64,000 nucleotides of DNA, taken from the NCBI GenBank assembly GCA_013339895.1, contig JABACO010000022.1:7205951-7269950 (forward strand), written 5' to 3'. Position 1 is the stretch's first letter. Every line of letters starts with the position of its first letter. The translations under genes and the position numbers were made by a program. Below the pieces are notes generated by a model. It had not been told where the DNA came from and did no database searches. It saw only the letters and a list, made by a program, of their open reading frames with translations. This DNA is from Ephydatia muelleri (taxonomy: Eukaryota; Porifera; Demospongiae; Spongillida; Spongillidae). This document shows positions 58,191 through 64,000 of this stretch, in pieces.

Positions 58191-61100
58191 TTAGCCTTGT
58201 TCTCTTCTTGCTTTTGGAGGTATTCCGCTCGTTGCTTCGTTCTCTTCTTTCGATTACGCGAAGGCATTTTTAGAAAAACAACTTCACTAGCCAAAATAAG
58301 TAAGGACTAAACTGACACCAAAATAAATTTTGTGCCTGTTGGAGTATTTATACTGCCTAAAATTATCCATACTCCTGTATTTAGAACATAGTAATATACC
58401 CATACCGTATATAGTACTTTTTCGTTGTAGCTTCTTTATTACCTTAAGTGGCACCGCGCCGGTAAATTCTGAAGCGATTGGTACTATCGCCGTTCTTTAA
58501 AACCATTCCTAGCGTGAGTTATACTTGACGGAGAAGAAGAAGAAGAAGACGACGACGACCAACAATTTTTTTGGGCGTGGGCACGAGAAACAGGTTCTTA
58601 GTTGGTCTAGAAGGGCATAGTTTTATGACATGAAACTAGCACCAAAACGTAGATCTTGGTGTTGTCGTTCGATTGCTGCAAAGAGAAAAGCTATCCGTTT
58701 TCTTCGTTGTCCCTCGCGACGCAACTGAAAATTTTTAATGACATTCATGACTCCTCAATCAATCCTATATTGAACCTGCTGACGCAGGTTCAGATTCCTT
58801 GCACCTTTCTCAAGAGCATCCTTGAGGTGAATGCACATTCTGGTGTCAGCCTCTTCGTGATCGCATTGCAGCATATGCTGAGGAGTGCCGTTGCACAGAG
58901 TGGACTGACCTACAATGTAAATAAATAGAACAAGGATTGATACATGCTTTCTTTAAATTTGTATTAATATAAATCAAATCATAAGGCACTAACCGGATGT
59001 AATGTAGACGATCTTTTCATCTTGATTCATGCGACTAGAAACCTTTTCGGTCAACAGGTTGAAAAGCTCCTCCTTGTTCTTTGGGTCCTTAAGAAAATCC
59101 TGGAAATTGGAAGGGATCTTGACACCTTCTCCTACCTTCCGTCTGATTCCTTTACCTCTTTTTTCCCTGGTAGATTCCTTGATACTGTCCTCTTTGTATA
59201 TATCCCACACAATGTCTACTCTGTTGCAATTCTGCAGCTGCTGCTCTATCCAACGAATGAATACATAATCTGCGTATTCTCCAAAGGTGGACACTTGTTG
59301 TGTGGGAAGAGCATGCACTATGGCTGCACCATCAAAGATTTTGGCATTATAGAATAATGGAGCTTGGACGGAATCTCGAACGATTAGCTGGTTAAGCAGG
59401 TCTGATTTCTTTGTTGGAAGATACAGTCTTCCATTGTTAGACAGAGCTGGAGGCCATGAATGATTTTCATGTGAGAAAAATTCTTCAAGGTTTCCACCAC
59501 GAAACATGCTGGCAATGTACAGTTGCCCAAAGAGGTTGCAGTCCTATTTCAGATTTGCTGTTTGCTGTTTGCTCTTTGGAATAAATTTTGTCCGAGTCTT
59601 GAAAAGAGGCAAATTATTTTTCTTGATGCTTTCGTGAATTGAAACACTCCTCTCCACAATAACATCCTTAACATACTTCCGGTATTGAACAAAGCCTAGT
59701 TCCTCTATGGTGTTAACAGTATTAATTACATCCTCATTAGCACAATTCCGAGAATCTAAAACCAGAAGCTCAGGGCATTCGTCTAAAAAAGGATTTCCCA
59801 TTTTTGCAATAGTATCAGATAAACTTGTAACTTGAGTTTTGAAGGTTTTCTGACACGATAAACTCTGTTCATGATGCTGATTATTGCCGACTGAGGTCTC
59901 TTTTTCCAAATAATGTGCTTCAAAATCTAAAAGGAGTCGGGCCTGCTCAGGCCCTGCAACCATCCATCTTCGAAATGCATCTGGATTCTCTGTTAGTCCC
60001 ACTGCCCCACCAGATCCTTTCACAATTTCATTGTTCTGCTCATGCCCCTGGTCAAGTGGCATGCAGGAAAACTTGTTTGTTGTCTTTGGAAGTACCCAGA
60101 ATTTGGAGAAATCTTCTTTGATGTTTGCTGGCAGTGATTTCACATCACAAATATGAATTGGGATCCATCTTGAGTAATTGGTTCGATCCAAGGAAAAGAA
60201 CCAGGGTGCTAGAGCATCTAAAGCATAGACATACAGAGCAAAGTCTCGGATTCTGTGTGCTCGGATAAACATAAGAACTAGCGTCTCAAATTTCAAGATA
60301 ATATTCCAAAAATGAAATGTTGGACTTTTCTTTATCATGGTTTCTTTCCACATCTCAAATTATATGTAGGTTTCATTTGCCATGTCCACTCTAAACTGCC
60401 AGGCATCCTTCTGGAGTTTTGATAAGGCAAGAGCTGTGATTTGGTGACAATGCCTTGTCCTGCACAAATGTGATGCTTTCAAAAATGAGTCAGCAGTTCC
60501 TGGATTTGCCACTGCTGCTTCACACAAAGCATTTGTCCAGCCAGAGTCCTCCAGAAGTTCTCCTATTGTGCTCCACAAGGCCATTTCAATGTGCAGACCA
60601 CCAAACATCACAACATAATGTTGCTCTCCATAGATGTCAGGAAATTGCCACTGCACATATTTTGCTAGTGCAAACAAAGGCTGGTCAAAAGCTGTAACAG
60701 GAATCTGCCCAGGATTGAGATGTGCAGTGATCTGTCTCTGGATATCCATGCCATGCTTAACCATAGCAAATGTTGCTGCTTTCTCATTAAACAAAGGCAA
60801 CAGGGAGATCAGGGCTGCCGGATCAGTAGTCTCTGGCTGACGAGATGCGAAATAAGCTGCCCATGAAATGGAGTCCCTGTTTTGTAATTCATCTTTCTGC
60901 ATGAGCTGGATTGCATGCTCAATCCACCTGTTCTCTTCTTTGGTGGCTTCAACATCAACTGGAACGTCTGAAATCTTGATTTCAGGCACAGAAAGCTCAA
61001 CAGATTTGCAAACGACTGCTGGAACAATTATGTACTTATCAGGGAGGGAGTGCATCTTGTGTTCAACATGTGCTTTGTCAAAAACTAATTGATCTCTGCA

Positions 61101-63117
61101 TAGTCCTGCTTTAGAACTAGTGGGGAACTGAAAAACACTTATTCATGTACCATGAAAAGAACCCTGGGCTGATGTAGACGAAGGATTATGATCAATATTA
61201 TCCATAGCTCCAACTGTGAAATACCTTTCCTCAGAATTGGGGGGCAAACCAAGCCTTCATCTTCAAAATGCTTGCAGACTGTTGTAGCAAGGGAGTTCTC
61301 CAAATCAATTACACATTGATAACTGACACTGATGCCTAGATTGTATAGCGTGTTAACCATTTTTCTGCTTCTGGTTTCTGTGTGAACATTAAGGCCAACA
61401 AACAGTGGAAGTGGAGGCTGACGATGTTTCACATGCCTTTCAGTAGCTCCCTGTGAGGGCCTGTTCTTCATATTAAAGAATATCAACTGCGCAATAGTAA
61501 GACATGGCTGAGATAGCCCAGTTTCTTGGTTTTTCACATTACATCCATTTAGCAGCATAGCAGCAAGAGCTTTTAGACTTGCTGGTACAGAGATTTCCTG
61601 ACATCCAGGTGGAAATTTTCCATTGAACTCATATTCGGCCCAATCAAGCATATCCATTCTGATTGTCTTTACTAATTTTGCCATAGAAATTGCCTCAGAT
61701 TCAATATCTCTGTTTGCCATGGCATCCTTCAGGAGTTTCTGAAAACCATCATTAAACACTAGCAAAGTATTCCTTCCGTCTGATGTTTCCTGGCAAGAAT
61801 CAGAAAAATGGGCTGTCAGTTGTGACTTGAATCTGGTCTTATTAACTGTTATGGTAATTCCAACACTCTGCAGACGGTTTTCATATATCATATGCAGTTC
61901 AGAAAGCTTAAAGATGTTAGTTCCATTTTCCCCTTCATTTTCAATATAAGCTACAACCTCTGCAAACACCAAAGCCTGCAGACATCTGTTTTCATCAATT
62001 TTACTGTACTGACTAACTGCTGCTCTCTGTGCACTTCTGTAAGAATTCTTGTACTTAACCAGGCACTCGATGTGATATTTGGCTTCAATGGCGACTATAT
62101 CCCCCCCTGAAATTCTAGCCAGCAATGTTGTATCATTGAGTTCTGTAGCCATATATTGGAGTTCAGTGTCAAGCTTCATTGTAGAACATTGATGTAGCTT
62201 ACCATCCATTTTTAAACAGAATATGCAAGAGCTACTGTCGCTACAAGTAGCTAGGCGCTTTGATTTCCGAGAGACTTCATCACTACATGTACGTTTGCCT
62301 GCTAAGCTTTCACGTATTCTGTGTAGTTTAGAGGGCGCAAACTTAAGGTGACAAGATTTGTGCCATTTTGCTCGGTTTCTGTGAAACATTTCAGCCGTAC
62401 CATTCCCTTTGAAATCTATCTCAACTGGTAATGCATTCAGAGCTTTAAATTCGTCTACCATTTTTAGGAAGCTTGTGTACACTTCATATCCGTTGCTCTG
62501 AAGCGAGTCTTCTGGACATCTGAGATCACCGCCACCTTTTAAACAGATCACGCAAGTCGTCCAATCCATCGATCCACACGCGTAGGCTCGTTTGTTTTTT
62601 TAATTTTCCATGCAATGTATAATTAGAGAAACGATTTCATGGAGCTTGAAAATCTTACATCTTAACACGGCGCCCACTAATTCACTGCTTTGCTTAACTC
62701 AGTACATTACAATGCAAAAGTATACGAAGCTAGAATAGTGATGAGTGCACTCAATATAAAATTGACGAAGATACGTATACCTTAGTTACTGGCTCAGCGG
62801 AGATGGTAATTTAAGATCGAAAAATGTTGGCTATCGGAATGATTTGCTTCGTAAAACATGTGGAAGAAAGCGCTAAGACAATGTGTGATTGTGAATATTA
62901 CTTTTAAAAAAATACTGTGCTAGATGTTTTCAGTTCCGTCAAAGAGGGCGTGGCACATTTAAAGGCGTTATTTCCCGGAGTGCACCATCCCAATTTTGTG
63001 GCACCCCTTCTGATATCGATAGATATGTCCCAAAGAGTATGTACACCGGTTTTGGTGCTTTTATCCACCCTGTAACGATCTCGTTTTAAAAAAAATTGCT
63101 GTTAACGGACTCTACTA

Positions 63118-63302
63118 TTGGTACTGTTTTTTATGTTGGCCTTGGGGCCTGACTGCTACCACAAAACCCACAAGGGCAGTCCAAGGTGTACACAACCATT
63201 GTCCTGTCTAAAATGAATACAATCAAAGCATCTTGTGAGCTGACCTTCACTTGATTGGCAGATAGTGTGGCAGATACATGAAGATTGGACTACTTGTGAG
63301 GG

Positions 63303-63367
<65 letters not shown>

Positions 63368-64000
63368 GTGGTAATGCCTGTGGTTGTTTTATCTCACATC
63401 CATGGGAAGAGCTACACCTCTATGCATGTAATGGGCTTTATCTGTGTACATGTACTGTAGGCACAAGCGCTTCCATACACTCTTTGACTTGTTGAAATAT
63501 GGGTTGATGTCGAAAGTACAATGTAATGTGCTCATCCCTAGACCCTATGGAGGAGCTACAGCCACTCCCCCATACCCCAACTGGAGCAGGACGTGGGCAT
63601 GGGTCATTTATCTCCCCCCCCCCCCCCCCCCTCCCTCCAAACTGGAAATCCTGGATCTATCACTGAAATTGAATGTACTCTCTTGTCAGGATCAGCTGAA
63701 CAGGATGCCCTTACAATGAAAGAGTCACCCCTCAAAAACTTGATACTGTTCTTCCTAAGGCCACATCCATCATGGGGGTGGTTGCAAAATGACTAACAGT
63801 TTTTGCTGCCTCTATCTTTTGTTTTCTGTATTAGTCCCTGCACCATCATCATGCTTGACCCTTGCATCCATAAATAACCCCTACACAAATACTATGTGCA
63901 TGAAGTTGTTCACTTTATACATGTATCATACATATCATGTATGTATGGGGCAAAGGTCTTGCCACACAACAAAATTCATGACATTGTGCCTTTGTTCCTA
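63118..64000 (+). repeat. Right copy of the segmental duplication, part 2
   Basis: Collinear with 10583-11345: TTTATGTTGGCCTTGGGGCC, the TG microsatellite (63307-63364), TGTTGAAATATGGGTTGATG and AAAGAGTCACCCCTCAAAAA. It continues past the Academ element without loss of the original flank. After about 63860 the match to the left copy fades. Confidence 0.85.
63307..63364. repeat. (TG)n microsatellite (right copy)
   Basis: Counterpart of 10771-10828. It is a purer repeat. Confidence 0.95.

Larger units (their letters stand above)
56280..58294 (-). pseudogene. Repeat-rich protein gene inside the 2.8-kb insertion
   Basis: The start is at 58294, or better at the internal ATG near 58267 (MPSRNRKKRTKQ). 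The basic start is followed by six to seven 15-residue units (YKADPEKKKASVRES, 57851-58190) and then four to five related units (RQRYGEDLEENRAAK, 57650-57845), ending in a threonine run (57545-57575). A CAAAG/GTATGTTATAG donor follows at about 57547. Another exon (56460-57017) contains LAEYGVSLEKAILRDSELLS and QKVVTRSARAAVSKISADAL, a block seen in repeat-encoded proteins. It then holds a PPPPAAALDPRPPPAEV repeat of 51 nt per unit, more than half proline and alanine. Two adjacent 15-residue units have six instead of seven T (plus strand), so the frame is lost. Function unknown. Confidence 0.5.
55970..58793 (-). mobile_element. 2.8-kb insertion without target duplication, Helitron-like
   Basis: It splits the Academ exon between ...LEKGARN and ILIRTVDTDVVV. 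Removing it joins the exon with no extra or missing codon and no duplicated bases, as for Helitron-group insertion. At the right end a hairpin of 9-bp stem and 4-nt loop (TGAACCTGC-TGAC-GCAGGTTCA, 58771-58792) lies at the very border. At the left end is a perfect 88-bp palindrome. Its minus-strand gene has repeated KADPEKKKASVRES units like those found at the N terminus of Helitron-type proteins of sponges. No Rep or helicase motif is present, so it would be non-autonomous. The assignment is tentative: the ends do not show a clear TC...CTRR. Confidence 0.5.
55150..62569 (-). pseudogene. Academ-type transposase gene, broken
   Basis: The start at 62569 gives an N-terminal zinc-binding region (MDWTTCVICLKGGGDL, KWHKSCHLKF, CIFCLKMDGKL, YHIECLVKYK). 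The central part follows with the well-known repeat-protein block near 61140-61300, in which one T appears lost after RKG. A TGA follows, and another TAA at 60357-60359. The next parts have GHEQNNEIVKGSGGAVGLTE (about 59990-60050) and REKRGKGIRRKVGEGVKIPS (about 59120-59180). A 74-nt intron (58920-58993) leads to an exon with CDHEEADTRMCIHLKDALEK. That exon is split by the insertion 55970-58793 and resumes with IRTVDTDVVVIL and FHAFTGCDTTSQFFGKGK. TGCD...GKGK resembles the GCDY..G..G.K of XPG/FEN1 nucleases. A 54-nt intron (55444-55497) precedes the last exon, which ends in nine cysteines (CGCK...CRCRN...CTALCSC). At least one shift and two stops make it inactive. Confidence 0.75.
54736..63117 (-). 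mobile_element. Academ-like DNA transposon, 8.4 kb
   Basis: Ends TAGTGGAGTCC (54736) and GGACTCTACTA (63117) are inverted repeats. Similarity continues inward for about 100 bp (AAAAAATCGTTAC, GGTGGATAAAAGCA, AGAAGGGGTGCC). TTG lies immediately outside both ends (54733-54735, 63118-63120), a 3-bp target duplication. The left copy of the segmental duplication lacks the element, so it inserted after the duplication or only in this copy. The gene inside has an XPG/FEN1-like nuclease motif and a cysteine-rich tail. Academ elements are described with 3-4-bp duplications, XPG-type nuclease and a Cys-rich finger, so this is my best assignment. Without the later 2.8-kb insertion the element would be 5.56 kb. 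Confidence 0.6.

Overview
This window looks like invertebrate animal DNA, most likely from a sponge. That rests on several signs: a class C (GABA-B-like) receptor gene without introns, introns of only about 45-75 nt inside transposon and gene remnants, endless palindromic ACATGTACATGTA words, long CA/GT and polypyrimidine microsatellites, and a very dense mix of DNA transposons, a DIRS element, Ty3/gypsy remnants and a non-LTR element. The sequence alone does not fix the species. No bacterial-style operon, rRNA, tRNA or CRISPR array was seen.

Layout, left to right. 1-5840: a decayed ZMYM1-like hAT transposase (2228-4700), a TTAA-flanked MITE and a nested palindrome. 6636-11345: the left copy of a large duplicated segment that carries a broken usherin-like gene (fibronectin III and laminin G exons). 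12168-20520: MITEs, a small tandem array of mini-exons, a 3.8-kb element with CACAGYGAAACC ends whose interior is a 1.85-kb minisatellite, and a second minisatellite. 21371-28930: a DIRS-type tyrosine-recombinase retrotransposon on the minus strand, split by a 5.06-kb CACTG-ended DNA transposon with a TA duplication. That DNA transposon holds a 5'-truncated non-LTR retrotransposon. 28944-32052: a mosaic of inverted and direct hAT copies. 34781-36619: gypsy gag and integrase scraps between inverted long repeats. 37930-39670: a BED-finger hAT with introns. 40294-42518: the class C GPCR, the only host gene here that looks nearly intact. 43700-47640: more hAT fragments and MITEs.

48633-51107 (minus) is a repeat-type gene remnant. 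Its N-terminal part has the same order of zinc-binding motifs as the N-terminal region of vertebrate RAG1: CRVCG, then a FC..C..MHR motif, then a RING finger, then a further Cys/His motif. It is followed by a transposase-like C-terminal part that does not look like the RAG1 core. 51966-52872 is the 3' end of a Ty3/gypsy element with its LTR. From 52870 the duplicated segment returns (right copy) and is interrupted at 54736-63117 by an 8.4-kb DNA transposon with terminal inverted repeats and a TTG target duplication. Its broken gene has an XPG/FEN1-like GCD motif and a cysteine-rich tail, which suggests the Academ superfamily. This transposon is itself interrupted at 55970-58793 by an insertion without target duplication, Helitron-like in some respects, that splits one exon cleanly. 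The right copy of the duplication then resumes to the window end.

The window is best read as a nested transposon graveyard around one GPCR gene and two copies of a dead usherin-like locus. Most coding remnants carry frameshifts or stops. Some single-base shifts, for example in the GPCR, could also be sequencing errors.
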